A stretch of 64,000 nt of DNA from Albibacterium sp035514885 (GCF_035514885.1 NZ_DATJCH010000012.1:434001-498000), one strand, 5' to 3'; shown: positions 9,032 to 18,382, counted from the first letter of the stretch. A program made the numbers and translations. The notes: generated by a model not told the origin, from the sequence alone.

Positions 9032-9634
9032 TTAGAGTGTGCTAAGTGTATATATGATCGTATTGGTATAGATGCCAGGATTAATACCTAATATTTTATC
9101 TATAGCATTTTTGGACGAAATGGTATATTCAACATTCAGATACTTCTTGATCGCTGGCGCTGCGTTTGAAATTAATGTTTGATCATTGATTTCTAAACCT
9201 CGGATATTTTGGAGGTTTAGTTCAGTGCCCAATAAATCGGTATTTTTTACTTGTATATCTAATACATTTGACGGAAAATATGAGTAGCCTGTCGATGTAA
9301 AGTTTTTATTGGCAGCTCTTGCTAAAAGACTGAATTTATTATTGGTTGATACAACAATATGATTAGGCATAGTCAAAGAAATCCCCTTCTTATAATCGTC
9401 TTCATTTTTTAATCTTAAATTTACCTGTAAGCCCCCCACACCAATATCAGAACTTAGACTAATGAAATCATCAACCTCTACAGCAACTGGTATCGGTACA
9501 TGAGATAGTGTAGAACCAGATTCTGCTAATGAAGCACTTTGTGCATATGATGTTGAAATAAGCATTGAAAAAGCTATAGCCAACACCATTTTGGTTTTTA
9601 TATTTATTTTAAAGTTGTTAATACTGGTGTTCAT
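9032..9634 (-). CDS. DUF4402-like fimbrial subunit, divergent (second of three)
   Basis: I choose the ATG at 9634, giving 200 residues with a good signal peptide (MVLAIAFSMLISTSYAQS). A longer reading up to 9766 would run into the previous gene and put the signal peptide 60 residues inside. The mature protein keeps the subunit template with more divergence: VPIPVAVEVDDFISLSSD, KNEDDYKKGI, NKNFTSTG, PSNVLDIQV and ILGINPGIYTNTIIYTL. It differs enough from its two neighbours to be a minor or adaptor subunit, which is a guess. Confidence 0.6.
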   Translation of the reverse strand: MNTSINNFKINIKTKMVLAIAFSMLISTSYAQSASLAESGSTLSHVPIPVAVEVDDFISLSSDIGVGGLQVNLRLKNEDDYKKGISLTMPNHIVVSTNNKFSLLARAANKNFTSTGYSYFPSNVLDIQVKNTDLLGTELNLQNIRGLEINDQTLISNAAPAIKKYLNVEYTISSKNAIDKILGINPGIYTNTIIYTLSTL

Positions 9635-9755
9635 TTTATCGCTATTAATTTTCTCAAACAAAGGTGCGAAGAATGGTTTTTGTGATTTGTAATATATGTT
9701 AATAAGTTTTAGTAGTAAGTTTACTACAAGAGAATACTTATAATAAATTAATACC

Positions 9756-10304
9756 TTAATGGGCAATAACTGAATAGGTTAGTTTTTGTATGTAATTTCC
9801 GCTAGGTTTCCCTAAAATATCAGGCGATTGTGATTTTGCCTGAGGGATAATGTATTTAATGGTGAGCTGTTGTTCGTTTCCTTTTTCCGCACCAGTGACA
9901 ATGTTTTGATCTTCGGTACTTAAGTTAATGACAGATATAACAGCGCCGGGCAGATCCGAAGTATTATCGCTAGCATCTACGGTGAGAACGTTAACTGGAA
10001 TAGTACTGCCAGCAGCTGTTCCTTCACCAATGAAATTAGGGCCGTCGGCTTTTACTTTGATATCATAAGATTGGGTAGCTGTAACGATCAGATAGCTGTT
10101 TCTGACGATGGTTTGGCTTTTGTTGTAATCGCCTTCATTTTTGTATTGGAATCTTACAGGATCGGCGTGAATACTACTATTGGGGTCTACTGAAATAACA
10201 TCTGTTAAATTGATACTGACATTGGTACTTACTTGGGCTTGTACTGAAAAAGTTATAAGAAACAGGATGCTGATAAATGTACCGGTTATATAATTCCTTT
10301 TCAT
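9756..10304 (-). CDS. DUF4402-like fimbrial subunit (first of three)
   Basis: 182 residues, first gene of the minus-strand locus. The signal peptide (ISILFLITFSVQAQ) is followed by TNVSINLTDVISVDPNSS, NEGDYNKSQT, IKVKADGPNFIG, IPVNVLTVDA and ILGKPSGNYIQKLTYSVIAH. It is the closest relative of the subunit at 8430-8981: both open with T-N-V or A-N-V-x-I-N-L, both have NFIG, and both end in H after an alternating strand. As the promoter-proximal gene it may be the major subunit. A candidate -7 box lies 40 bp upstream. Confidence 0.65.
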   Translation of the reverse strand: MKRNYITGTFISILFLITFSVQAQVSTNVSINLTDVISVDPNSSIHADPVRFQYKNEGDYNKSQTIVRNSYLIVTATQSYDIKVKADGPNFIGEGTAAGSTIPVNVLTVDASDNTSDLPGAVISVINLSTEDQNIVTGAEKGNEQQLTIKYIIPQAKSQSPDILGKPSGNYIQKLTYSVIAH

Positions 10305-10343
10305 TTTTATGGTATTTCACTTTAATTACAAAGATTGTTACCG

Positions 10344-10351
10344 CAAAGCTA
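10344..10351 (-). promoter_or_regulatory. Candidate -7 box for the fimbrial locus
   Basis: The minus strand reads TAGCTTTG, which fits the Bacteroidota -7 consensus TAnnTTTG, about 40 bp ahead of the first subunit gene. I find no TTG -33 element at the expected distance, so the site may need an activator, such as the response regulator encoded just upstream. Confidence 0.35.
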
Positions 10352-10416
10352 CGAGTTGAAGTATTACATTTTTGTAGTATAGTTATAGCATGCCGAGTAA
10401 TAACTTTACTACTTAT

Positions 10417-11061
10417 CTATGAAAGCGAAATGTCATAAAGTCTGAATATTTCTATTAATTCAGGAACCGTTTGTACGTCTAGTTTTTTAAATAAGCGCGT
10501 TTTGTATGTACTTACAGATGCTATATGGATATTCAGATCGTTTGAAATGTCTTTTAAGCTAAGGCCTTTGATAAGTTTTTCTGCAATCTCCATTTCGCGA
10601 TTAGAGAGAACTTCAATAGGGTTTTGAGATGGTACATGTTTATTTAATGAGTTAAAAACCATGGTGTCTTTAACTTCATTGCTGATGTAGCTTCCTTTAT
10701 CAAACATTTTCTCAAGTGCTTTGCTAATTTCTTCTTCGGTTGCTAGCTTATGCAGAAAGCCATCGGCTCCCATTTTTAAATATCGAACTGCAAAAAGCTG
10801 TTCATCTTGTGCGGAGAATATAAGTACTTTAATATTTGGATGTTTAATTTTAATAATTTCTAAGGTTTCCTGGAAATTACCATCCGGCATTTTAATATCG
10901 AGTACAATTAAATCAAATTCCTTTTTATTAAGTATATCTAATAAGCTTCGGTAGTTACTAACTTCGTCTATAATAACGGAAGGTCTCAATTTCTTAATCA
11001 TTAAAGACAAACCTAATCTAACTACGCCATGGTCATCTGCAATAAGTATTTTTTCGGTCAT
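10417..11061 (-). CDS. LuxR/NarL-type response regulator
   Basis: Starting at the ATG at 11061 gives 214 residues; a TTG 15 bp earlier is possible but abuts the previous stop. The receiver domain (KILIADDHGVVRLGL, phospho-Asp in LIVLDIKMPDG) is followed by a C-terminal HTH (LSNREMEIAEKLIKGLSL, VSTYKTRLFKKLDV). It would bind DNA after phosphorylation. It is the last gene of a three-gene signalling set and lies 113 bp upstream of the fimbrial locus on the same strand, so that locus is its most obvious target. No binding site can be assigned from sequence alone. Confidence 0.9.
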   Translation of the reverse strand: MTEKILIADDHGVVRLGLSLMIKKLRPSVIIDEVSNYRSLLDILNKKEFDLIVLDIKMPDGNFQETLEIIKIKHPNIKVLIFSAQDEQLFAVRYLKMGADGFLHKLATEEEISKALEKMFDKGSYISNEVKDTMVFNSLNKHVPSQNPIEVLSNREMEIAEKLIKGLSLKDISNDLNIHIASVSTYKTRLFKKLDVQTVPELIEIFRLYDISLS

Positions 11062-11076
11062 TGTATGTGGTTCCAA

Positions 11077-11826
11077 CTAAAAAGTTTGCGGCAGATTTAT
11101 TCTTATTTTTGTGCCACTATCTTCTCTCGACGTAACTTCAATAGAAGCGTTTATTAATTTTGCTATATCCTTGATAATGGCCAGGCTGATACCGGCACCT
11201 TTTTCATTAAGGGTTCCGGTATGAGTTACTTCGTTGATATTAAATATACCTTCGAGAACCCGATCACTCATTCCTGCCCCAAAATCTTCTATGGTAAATT
11301 TAATGCTTTCATTGTTAATTATCATACAGTGAAAGATTATATTTCCACTAACATAAGAATACTTAATAGCATTTTCAATGATCTTTCGTAAAATGAATCT
11401 AATTAATACCTCGTCGTTGATAAATGTAGCATCTTGATCTCCTTCAAATGAAAGTTGTATACTCTTTTTCTTTAATTCGTTGCTAAGGGATTGTTGAATA
11501 GATTGAAACAAATTAAAACCACTTATTTTATCCTTTTGGGGGACGAAAGAATCATGCTGAGCATATACCCAAGCAAGGGTTGATTCAATGGTATGTTGGT
11601 TGATGATTGCACTTGATTTTAATTCAGGGAGTAACTCTGAAAGAATCTCTGGTGTGATTTCTTTATTTTGTAACGCATCTAAAACCCAAAGAAGATTTCT
11701 GGATACTCCAATAAAGTCATGAGCGATAAGAGATATCCATTGTTTTTTAGATTGAATATCCTGCTCCAGTTCTTTGATAATAGATTCCTGTTCTCTGATT
11801 TTTTCTATTTGCTGAGTACTGTCCAT
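11077..11826 (-). CDS. Soluble sensor histidine kinase
   Basis: 249 residues without signal peptide or membrane segment. An N-terminal coiled coil (EQESIIKELEQDIQSKKQ) leads to the likely phospho-acceptor histidine in WISLIAHDFIG (about H36). The ATPase domain has NAIKYS, FTIEDFGAGMSD and GAGISLAIIKDI. The kinase has no input domain of its own, so it probably acts with the hybrid kinase encoded 2 bp upstream and feeds the LuxR-type regulator 15 bp downstream. The H-box is unusual for a HisKA domain (no E-x-R-x-P after the His). Confidence 0.85.
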   Translation of the reverse strand: MDSTQQIEKIREQESIIKELEQDIQSKKQWISLIAHDFIGVSRNLLWVLDALQNKEITPEILSELLPELKSSAIINQHTIESTLAWVYAQHDSFVPQKDKISGFNLFQSIQQSLSNELKKKSIQLSFEGDQDATFINDEVLIRFILRKIIENAIKYSYVSGNIIFHCMIINNESIKFTIEDFGAGMSDRVLEGIFNINEVTHTGTLNEKGAGISLAIIKDIAKLINASIEVTSREDSGTKIRINLPQTF

Positions 11827-11828
11827 TA

Positions 11829-14800
11829 TTAAATCGTTTGTTCTTCTTTTAACAGGTTTAAGATAATTTTGATTTCTTCTAATGTTTTTTCTAACAATTC
11901 TTTGATATAGATAGATTCAAATTCTGTTAATAATTCGAACGCAATCGCAAGCTTGCTTAATTCAGTTAATCCTGCAGTTAAACTGGTGCCTTTTAATTTG
12001 TGTCCGGTTTTTTTCAGTGCTTCCAAATCCCTTGTTTCAACTTGTTGTGTGAGATATTTACCACTTTCACAAAGTTCAAATACCAAAAGTTTAATGAATT
12101 CAGCTTTAAATGTTGGATCTAATGATGTGTATTCATTAAACCATGCTCGGTCAATGTGATTTATCGATTGATAGTTTGTCGGACTTTCGTACATAGAAGG
12201 GCTGTCATGTGCAGCATCTGATCCTAACCATTTGATAAACATATCAGCTATGTCTTGTTTTACAATAGGTTTGGTCATAAAGTCATCCATCCCTGCTTTC
12301 AAGCATCTTTTCCTTTCATCATTCATTGCGCCTGCTGTTAAAGCAAGAATTGGCACATGGAAACTTTTTTCCAGTTTGCGGATGGCAAGCGTTGCTTCAA
12401 TGCCATTTAGATTAGGCATTTGTACATCCATTAAAATAATATCCGGCTCTTCAGATTTATATTGATTGACAGCTTGTTCTCCATCTTTGGCTTCAAAGAT
12501 GGATGCATCAGGAGCAATTTGTTGAATAATAGATTTGGTGAGGAACATATTAACTTCATTGTCTTCTGCAATTAAGACTTTTATTCCTTTCGTAAATTTG
12601 AACTTCTCTTCTTGTTTTATTTTTTTGCGTATGCTATCTTTTTTTAATTGAGATAGAACCTGATACATTTCACGCATTTTAATAGGTTTCACCAAACGTG
12701 ATTCTACTTTAAGTTCATCACATGCTTCCTGAAGATAGTCGTTATCTGAGGAGCTGTAAAGCATAATTATAGGCTGATTCTGTGAATGGATGACACTTTT
12801 TATTTTTCTTATTGTTTCAATCCCATCCATGGTAGGCATGTGGTAATCCATGATAATAACATCATATTTTTTGCCATTTTTAAGATGAAGCAGTGCTTGT
12901 AAGCCACTTTCGACATCATCAACCTCAATTGTCTTTAATTCAAGCATGTGCTTGAGAATGCGCCTATTATTGGCATTGTCGTCAACGACAAGTACTGATT
13001 TGATATCTTTTAAAGAAAGGTCTTCTCGTTCATCTTTTTCGGTTTTTAACGCAACGTCAAAATAGAAACAGCTACCCATTCCTACATCGCTTATTAAATG
13101 AAGCTTGCTATTTGCAAGTTTTAATAAGCTGTTAGAAATAGTAAGACCCAAGCCTGTACCACCATGTTTTTTGGTTATGGAGCCATCTTCTTGAGCGAAA
13201 GCTTCAAAGATTTCTTTCTGTTTTTCTTTTTTTATGCCAATACCGGTATCTCTTACCTCAAAACGGATAAGACTTGTTCCATCATTTAATTCTTGGATAA
13301 TTGCAATTTTAAGTTCTACTTCTCCTTCCTCTGTGAATTTGATAGCATTGCTTAATAAGTTTACCAATATTTGTTTTAAGCGTGTTTCATCTGCCCAAAT
13401 ATAACGGGGTACATTTTCAGATATATTTAGTAAAAGTTCTATACCCTTTTGTTCTATTCCGTAGGTAACAATGCTGCAGGCCTGTGCTGCTACATCCTGT
13501 ATATCAACTTTTTCTCTATTGAGGATTAGTTTTCCAGCTTCTATTTTAGAGAAATCAAGAATATCATTGATAATTCCCATTAATGTGCTGCCAGACTGAT
13601 TGATGATGTTTATATATTGCTGTTGAGTGTCGTCTAGCTTTGTTTTTAACATTAAATCAGTGAAGCCAATAATTCCGTTTAATGGAGTGCGGATTTCATG
13701 GCTCATGTTGGCAAGAAACTCTGATTTTGCATTGCTCGCTTGGTCGGCGTTGAGTTTTGCTTCTTTTAACTGCTTTTCTAATTCAAAACGCTCAGTTAGA
13801 TCAACAGCACTACCTATAATATATTCTTTTTCCTGATCATCGCGTTGCAATACATTATTAAATAACCAGGTTCTAATATCTCCTCTTTTTGTTATAACCT
13901 TCATTATTCCTTCAGCGCGACCTTTGATCTTTATGGCTTCAAGATATTCTTTAAGGAGTTGGTGATTGCTTTTCGGAATAATATCGAAGAGGGATAGCTT
14001 TTCTACATCTCGAATTGTATGACCAACCATATCTGCACCGGTTCTATTAACGGATATGAAATCGCCGTTTAAACTATGCATGCAGAACAGAATTTGTGAG
14101 TTTTCAAAGAAAGCTCGAAAACGTTTTTCACTTCTGGATAAAAGTATTTTCTGTTCTTGCAGGCTGGTAATATCCCTGCCGATTGAATAAATTAATTTAG
14201 TTTTTTCGTCGATAACCCCTGCCCACTGAATGTGATGTATTTTTCCGCTTTTTGAAACAAGGCGGTTGGTTAGCTTTTTCGAGATGGAACCTTGGCTATT
14301 GTTTTTTATAATTTCCTCAAAGCTATGAACATCATCCGGGTGAAAATAGTGAGTTAGTTCACTGTTTAATATTTCCTCCTGACTATAGCCTAATAGTTTT
14401 ACAACACCAGGATTTATATGTAATATTTTTTCGCGGTTAGAAACAACGATTAAATCATCGGTAGATTCGAAAAGTATCTCTATTAGAGAAGATACTTGCT
14501 GATTTCTCCTGTCGATTGTGATTTGAGAAGCCCGTCGGGTAGCCTTTAAAATATATTCCTTTTGTTCTGCGTTCAGCGTTCTGGGATTATAATCGAAGAG
14601 GTTTATGCTCCCTAATAACACACCATTTGAATCGGAGAATGGGTAGGTTGCATAAAAACGAATTTTATTATCGATAAAACCGGGATGTTCTCGATAGACA
14701 GGATCTTTTTCAATGTCTTCGATCTCAAGAGGATCGTGCCTAATTAGATGCTCATAGGAAGATTTAGAAAGTCTGGAATATTTTAATATTGAACCATAGT

Positions 14801-14969
14801 TAGCTATAAGTTCTATTTCATTTCCTTGATATAGAATGATGGTGCTTAACGGTACCTTAGCAATCAAAGCAATTGATTCATTTAAAAGATCAAAGATGTT
14901 TTCATTTTTAATCTTAACGTTAAGCTGGCTGTATTTTCTAAGAGCTTTAAGAAGACGTTTTCCCTTCAT
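11829..14969 (-). CDS. Hybrid sensor histidine kinase (GAF-PAS-PAS-HisKA-HATPase-REC-REC-HPt)
   Basis: 1046 residues from the ATG at 14969; a TTG eight codons upstream is less likely. The order is a GAF-like domain (about 15-160), two PAS domains (about 175-290 and 300-410), and HisKA with NMSHEIRTPLNGI. The ATPase domain (NLLSNAIKFTEEGEVEL, GGTGLGLTIS) and two receivers (VLVVDDNANNRRIL, VLIAEDNEVNMFL) follow. The C-terminal HPt has its His in GHKLKGTSLTAGL. No membrane segment is visible, so it senses a cytoplasmic cue. The HPt could pass phosphate to the separate LuxR-type regulator. Confidence 0.92.
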   Translation of the reverse strand: MKGKRLLKALRKYSQLNVKIKNENIFDLLNESIALIAKVPLSTIILYQGNEIELIANYGSILKYSRLSKSSYEHLIRHDPLEIEDIEKDPVYREHPGFIDNKIRFYATYPFSDSNGVLLGSINLFDYNPRTLNAEQKEYILKATRRASQITIDRRNQQVSSLIEILFESTDDLIVVSNREKILHINPGVVKLLGYSQEEILNSELTHYFHPDDVHSFEEIIKNNSQGSISKKLTNRLVSKSGKIHHIQWAGVIDEKTKLIYSIGRDITSLQEQKILLSRSEKRFRAFFENSQILFCMHSLNGDFISVNRTGADMVGHTIRDVEKLSLFDIIPKSNHQLLKEYLEAIKIKGRAEGIMKVITKRGDIRTWLFNNVLQRDDQEKEYIIGSAVDLTERFELEKQLKEAKLNADQASNAKSEFLANMSHEIRTPLNGIIGFTDLMLKTKLDDTQQQYINIINQSGSTLMGIINDILDFSKIEAGKLILNREKVDIQDVAAQACSIVTYGIEQKGIELLLNISENVPRYIWADETRLKQILVNLLSNAIKFTEEGEVELKIAIIQELNDGTSLIRFEVRDTGIGIKKEKQKEIFEAFAQEDGSITKKHGGTGLGLTISNSLLKLANSKLHLISDVGMGSCFYFDVALKTEKDEREDLSLKDIKSVLVVDDNANNRRILKHMLELKTIEVDDVESGLQALLHLKNGKKYDVIIMDYHMPTMDGIETIRKIKSVIHSQNQPIIMLYSSSDNDYLQEACDELKVESRLVKPIKMREMYQVLSQLKKDSIRKKIKQEEKFKFTKGIKVLIAEDNEVNMFLTKSIIQQIAPDASIFEAKDGEQAVNQYKSEEPDIILMDVQMPNLNGIEATLAIRKLEKSFHVPILALTAGAMNDERKRCLKAGMDDFMTKPIVKQDIADMFIKWLGSDAAHDSPSMYESPTNYQSINHIDRAWFNEYTSLDPTFKAEFIKLLVFELCESGKYLTQQVETRDLEALKKTGHKLKGTSLTAGLTELSKLAIAFELLTEFESIYIKELLEKTLEEIKIILNLLKEEQTI

Positions 14970-15119
14970 GAAATAGATAGTGGATTGATTCAATAGTTTA
15001 CAATAATACGAATTTAAATCATGCCTAATATCTCAAATTTATATTGAAAAGCATTTAAAGAATAAGTAAATTTTATTTTGTATTTATTAAATAAACTGAG
15101 GTTTTTGTGAAAATCTCGG

Positions 15120-15127
15120 TATGTTTG
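15120..15127 (+). promoter_or_regulatory. Candidate -7 box upstream of the first Wzi-like gene
   Basis: TATGTTTG fits TAnnTTTG and lies about 90 bp before the start at 15220 in a 250-bp intergenic region. No matching -33 TTG is seen at 19-21 bp. The 17-bp motif shared with the paralogue lies between this box and the gene. Confidence 0.3.
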
Positions 15128-15141
15128 GAAAGCAATTTGTT

Positions 15142-15158
15142 TGGCTTGATTTTAGCTG
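15142..15158 (+). promoter_or_regulatory. 17-bp upstream motif shared by both Wzi-like genes (copy 1)
   Basis: TGGCTTGATTTTAGCTG lies 61 bp before the first Wzi-like gene. The identical 17-mer occurs on the opposite strand at 18383-18399, 37 bp before the second Wzi-like gene. It could be a common regulator site, or what remains of the ancestral promoter after duplication. Confidence 0.5.
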
Positions 15159-15219
15159 TAAGGGATTGGATTTATTCATTTACGAATAATGATGAAATTT
15201 TAAACGAATATTTTGTCGC

Positions 15220-16713
15220 ATGTATATAAAACTACGCTCTCCTAATATTTTTACATTCCTGTTTTTTCTTTTTGTACCTATATTAACTCAGGCACAGGCA
15301 ACGTATCAGCCATATTCTTATCATTTTTATCAAAAGTTTAATAAAGTTCAATATAGCTGGGAAACGAATCGGCATACAGCTGTGAAACCCATGATTATTG
15401 ATTCGGTAATGACACCTGTTTATGATTCATTGATGAATATCGGTGTTAGAGAGCGGTTGACTTGGGTAGGTCGTAAATTGTGGAATGAACATTTAATAGA
15501 TGTAAAAGGTGAGAACTATACTTTTTATGGAGATTTTATACCCGATTTTCAGATAGGTAGAGATTTTGGAGGGGCTGGTAAAAATACATGGTTAAATACA
15601 AGAGGATTTCAATTAGGAGGGACTATCAGTGATAAGTTTTTCTTCTATACGAGTGCTTATGAGAACCAGGGAGTGTTCCCAACCTACGTGAATGATTTTA
15701 TTTTGGAGAATGAGGTGGTGCCGGGACAGATGTATGGAAAATTAGGTACAGATCAGCAGGATTGGGCCTACGCTTCGGCTATTGTGTCTTATTCTCCAGT
15801 ACAAAATTTGAATTTTACCATAGCTTATGATAAAAACTTTATAGGTGATGGTTATCGATCTATGTTGTTGTCGGATGTGTCTTCTAACAGTACCTTTTTT
15901 AAATTTAACGGTTTGTTCGGAGATGTACAGGTTACTAGTATTGTCTCTTATATGCTGGATCCGAGAGAGAGCATTCATGATAAAAGCAGAAGTAGAAGCC
16001 TCCGGAAATGGGGTGCCTTTCAATACGCTGACTGGAATATTAGTAACCGTTTCTCAATGGGGTTATTCCATTCTTTAATATGGGCTAGTAGAGATGACAC
16101 TGGAGTAGGTGATATGATGCAGGTTGGGTTGAATACTAAGTATAAGGCCTTTAAAAAGGCATCTTTCTACGGACAGCTTTTGTTGAGTAAAAAATTATCC
16201 GGACAACTTGGTGTTCGTGGTTTTGATGCGTTGGGTGTAAAGGACCTGAATTTTCTAGCTGAGTATAATTTTGCAAAACCTTATAGCTATGCAGATAATG
16301 ATCCGTTAACAAGTTATAGTAACTATTCTCAATCATTAGCTCACCCATTAGGAGCTAACTTTCGTGAATTTGTAGGGATAGCTAATTACTCCTATAAGAA
16401 GTTTGATTTCTCTTTGCAGGGCAATTATGGACTTTATGGCTTAGATGTAGCTGAGAGCGATAATTATGGAAAGGATTTGTTTAAACCATACGATGCTGAT
16501 TTAATACATAAAGGTTCGATTGGACAAGGATTAAAGACCAATATGGTATATGCTGATGCGAAAATCGCTTATGTCGTAAATCCCAAATATAACCTTCGAT
16601 TAGAAGCAGGAGCAGGTTTGCGTCGCGAAAGTAATTCTGAATGGACCAATACAAGTACTTTAATTACTTTGGGATTGCGTGCATCTTTCCGTAATTTATA
16701 TTATGACTTTTAG
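15220..16713 (+). CDS. Wzi/RemB-like outer-membrane beta-barrel protein (paralogue 1)
   Basis: 497 residues with a signal peptide (FLFFLFVPILTQAQ). The mature part has QPYSYHFYQKFNKVQYS, the conserved NFIGDGYRSMLLSD (about 207-220), repeated aromatic strands, and the terminal LYYDF that suits outer-membrane barrel insertion. These features match the Wzi-like capsule-assembly family that also contains RemB, named for gliding motility in Flavobacterium. The role here could be polysaccharide anchoring or an unknown cell-surface function. It converges on its paralogue 3 bp away. Confidence 0.75.
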   Translation: MYIKLRSPNIFTFLFFLFVPILTQAQATYQPYSYHFYQKFNKVQYSWETNRHTAVKPMIIDSVMTPVYDSLMNIGVRERLTWVGRKLWNEHLIDVKGENYTFYGDFIPDFQIGRDFGGAGKNTWLNTRGFQLGGTISDKFFFYTSAYENQGVFPTYVNDFILENEVVPGQMYGKLGTDQQDWAYASAIVSYSPVQNLNFTIAYDKNFIGDGYRSMLLSDVSSNSTFFKFNGLFGDVQVTSIVSYMLDPRESIHDKSRSRSLRKWGAFQYADWNISNRFSMGLFHSLIWASRDDTGVGDMMQVGLNTKYKAFKKASFYGQLLLSKKLSGQLGVRGFDALGVKDLNFLAEYNFAKPYSYADNDPLTSYSNYSQSLAHPLGANFREFVGIANYSYKKFDFSLQGNYGLYGLDVAESDNYGKDLFKPYDADLIHKGSIGQGLKTNMVYADAKIAYVVNPKYNLRLEAGAGLRRESNSEWTNTSTLITLGLRASFRNLYYDF

Positions 16714-16734
16714 TTATTAAAAGTCGTAATATAA
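16696..16734. terminator. 17-bp inverted repeat between the convergent Wzi-like genes
   Basis: The arms at 16696-16712 and 16718-16734 pair at 16 of 17 positions around a 5-base loop. The hairpin arises because both genes end with the same codons (for LYYDF) in convergent orientation. It contains both stop codons and could work as a bidirectional terminator. Confidence 0.55.
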
Positions 16735-18345
16735 GTTTCTAAAGGAAGAGCGTAATCCCACTGTAATTACTCCTGAAGTTTCTCTTCCGAATTCATTTCT
16801 CTCTTGGCGAAGAGTAGCACCTAATTCAAAACGTAAGTTGTATTTTGGATTTAGTAAATAAGAAACCCGGGTATCTACAAAAGTTAAATTGGTTTTGAGT
16901 CCTTGACCAACGTAATTCCCATATAAGTTTTCATAGTCATTGTATGATTTGAAAATATTTTTACCGTAATTGCTTTGATCATCGGGATCCAAGCCGTAAG
17001 TGGAAAAGTTGCCTTGTAAAGAGAAGTCAAAACGATTGATTGAATAGTTTGCTATCCCTACAAATTCGCGAAAGTTCGCTCCTAATGGATGGGCCAAAGG
17101 CTGTGAAAAATGACCATAATTACTAACCGGGTCAAAATGCGTATAGGTATAAGGACGGGCGGTATTAAACTCGCCAAGTAAATTAAGGCTTTTAACTCCA
17201 AAGCTATCAAAGCTTCGGAAACCAAGTTGAGCACCCCATTTATTATGAAGATAACCGTTGCCGGAAAAAAATTCTTTTGCAGTAAATTCACCTAATAAGA
17301 ATTGACCATAAACGGAAAGATTATTTAGGATTTTGTATTTAGTATTTAAACCCAAATGCATTTTGTCGGGAGAACCGGGATCGGATGATTCAAGAGGCCG
17401 GAGAAAGATAATAGGATTTAAATAAGCTGGCTCAAAACCTCGAAGGCCGTCAAGCTCTGAACGATTTGCCCATATAATTGATTGAAAAAAACCTAATGAT
17501 AAACGGTTATTTACATTCCAGTCTAAGTATTGAAAGGTTCCCCATTTCCCTCTGGTTTTATTAACTAATTCAGGAGCTAGTGGGTCAATCATATAGGACC
17601 ACATACTCATATATTGTACGTTACCAAGTTTGCCTGTTAATTTTAGAGAGGTATAGTTCGACGCATTGTCTGATAAAAGCATAGACCGATAACCATCACC
17701 TATAAAGTTTTTGTCATAAGCTAAACTGATATTCAGGTATTTGCTAGGTGTATAAGAAGTTACAGCAGTGAAATAATTCCAATTCTGAACATTTTCTCCG
17801 ACATCTCCATAGGTTTGGCCGGGCACGACCTCTGATTGGTCAATGAAAGCATTTATGTAATTGGGAAAGATGCTTCTGTTATTATAAGCACTTACGTAGT
17901 AATAGAATTTGTCATTAATATCTCCACCAACCTGAACTCCAAAACTTCTTAAGAAGGTATTTTTACCACCTCCTGCAAAGTCACGCCCCAAAGTGAGGTC
18001 CGGTAGAATATCAGCATAGAAATGTGAGTTGTCTGTATTGCTCTCAATAAGATGTTCGTTATATATCTTTCTTCCTAGCCAGCTATCGCGGGTTTGAACA
18101 TTGAGATTCATTAAGGAATCGTAATGTGGGAGCATTATAGAATCGATAAGGAATGGTTTTAAAGCTGTATGCTGACGAGTTTCGGTACTATATTGTGTTG
18201 AATTTAGCTTTTGATAGAATTGATAAGAATAAGGTTGATAAACTGCTTGCGCTTTTGTATTAAGCGGACTTAATATTAAAAGGAGAAGAAAGAAGACAGC
18301 TGATTTTATGAGGTTGTTTTTAAGAGAGCACTTTGTCATATGCAT
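16717..18345 (-). CDS. Wzi/RemB-like outer-membrane beta-barrel protein (paralogue 2)
   Basis: 542 residues with a signal peptide (FFLLLLILSPLNTKAQ). It shares most blocks with the gene at 15220: QPYSYQFYQKLNSTQYS, NFIGDGYRSMLLSD, LAHPLGANFREFVGIANYS and RNLYYDF at the end. It is longer mainly through an insertion around residues 300-340 (ELDGLRGFEPAYLNPIIFLR region). The pair looks like an inverted tandem duplication that has diverged. Either the first or the third codon could be the start (MHMTKC). The function is the same open question as for its paralogue. Confidence 0.75.
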   Translation of the reverse strand: MHMTKCSLKNNLIKSAVFFLLLLILSPLNTKAQAVYQPYSYQFYQKLNSTQYSTETRQHTALKPFLIDSIMLPHYDSLMNLNVQTRDSWLGRKIYNEHLIESNTDNSHFYADILPDLTLGRDFAGGGKNTFLRSFGVQVGGDINDKFYYYVSAYNNRSIFPNYINAFIDQSEVVPGQTYGDVGENVQNWNYFTAVTSYTPSKYLNISLAYDKNFIGDGYRSMLLSDNASNYTSLKLTGKLGNVQYMSMWSYMIDPLAPELVNKTRGKWGTFQYLDWNVNNRLSLGFFQSIIWANRSELDGLRGFEPAYLNPIIFLRPLESSDPGSPDKMHLGLNTKYKILNNLSVYGQFLLGEFTAKEFFSGNGYLHNKWGAQLGFRSFDSFGVKSLNLLGEFNTARPYTYTHFDPVSNYGHFSQPLAHPLGANFREFVGIANYSINRFDFSLQGNFSTYGLDPDDQSNYGKNIFKSYNDYENLYGNYVGQGLKTNLTFVDTRVSYLLNPKYNLRFELGATLRQERNEFGRETSGVITVGLRSSFRNLYYDF

Positions 18346-18382
18346 AAAATAATCATGTATGGTTATCTGTAATAAAAATAGT

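Noticed and set aside
9635..9766. Longer start of the second fimbrial subunit, overlapping the first subunit gene
   Set aside because: The extra 44 residues are not signal-like and would bury a good signal peptide that starts at the ATG at 9634.
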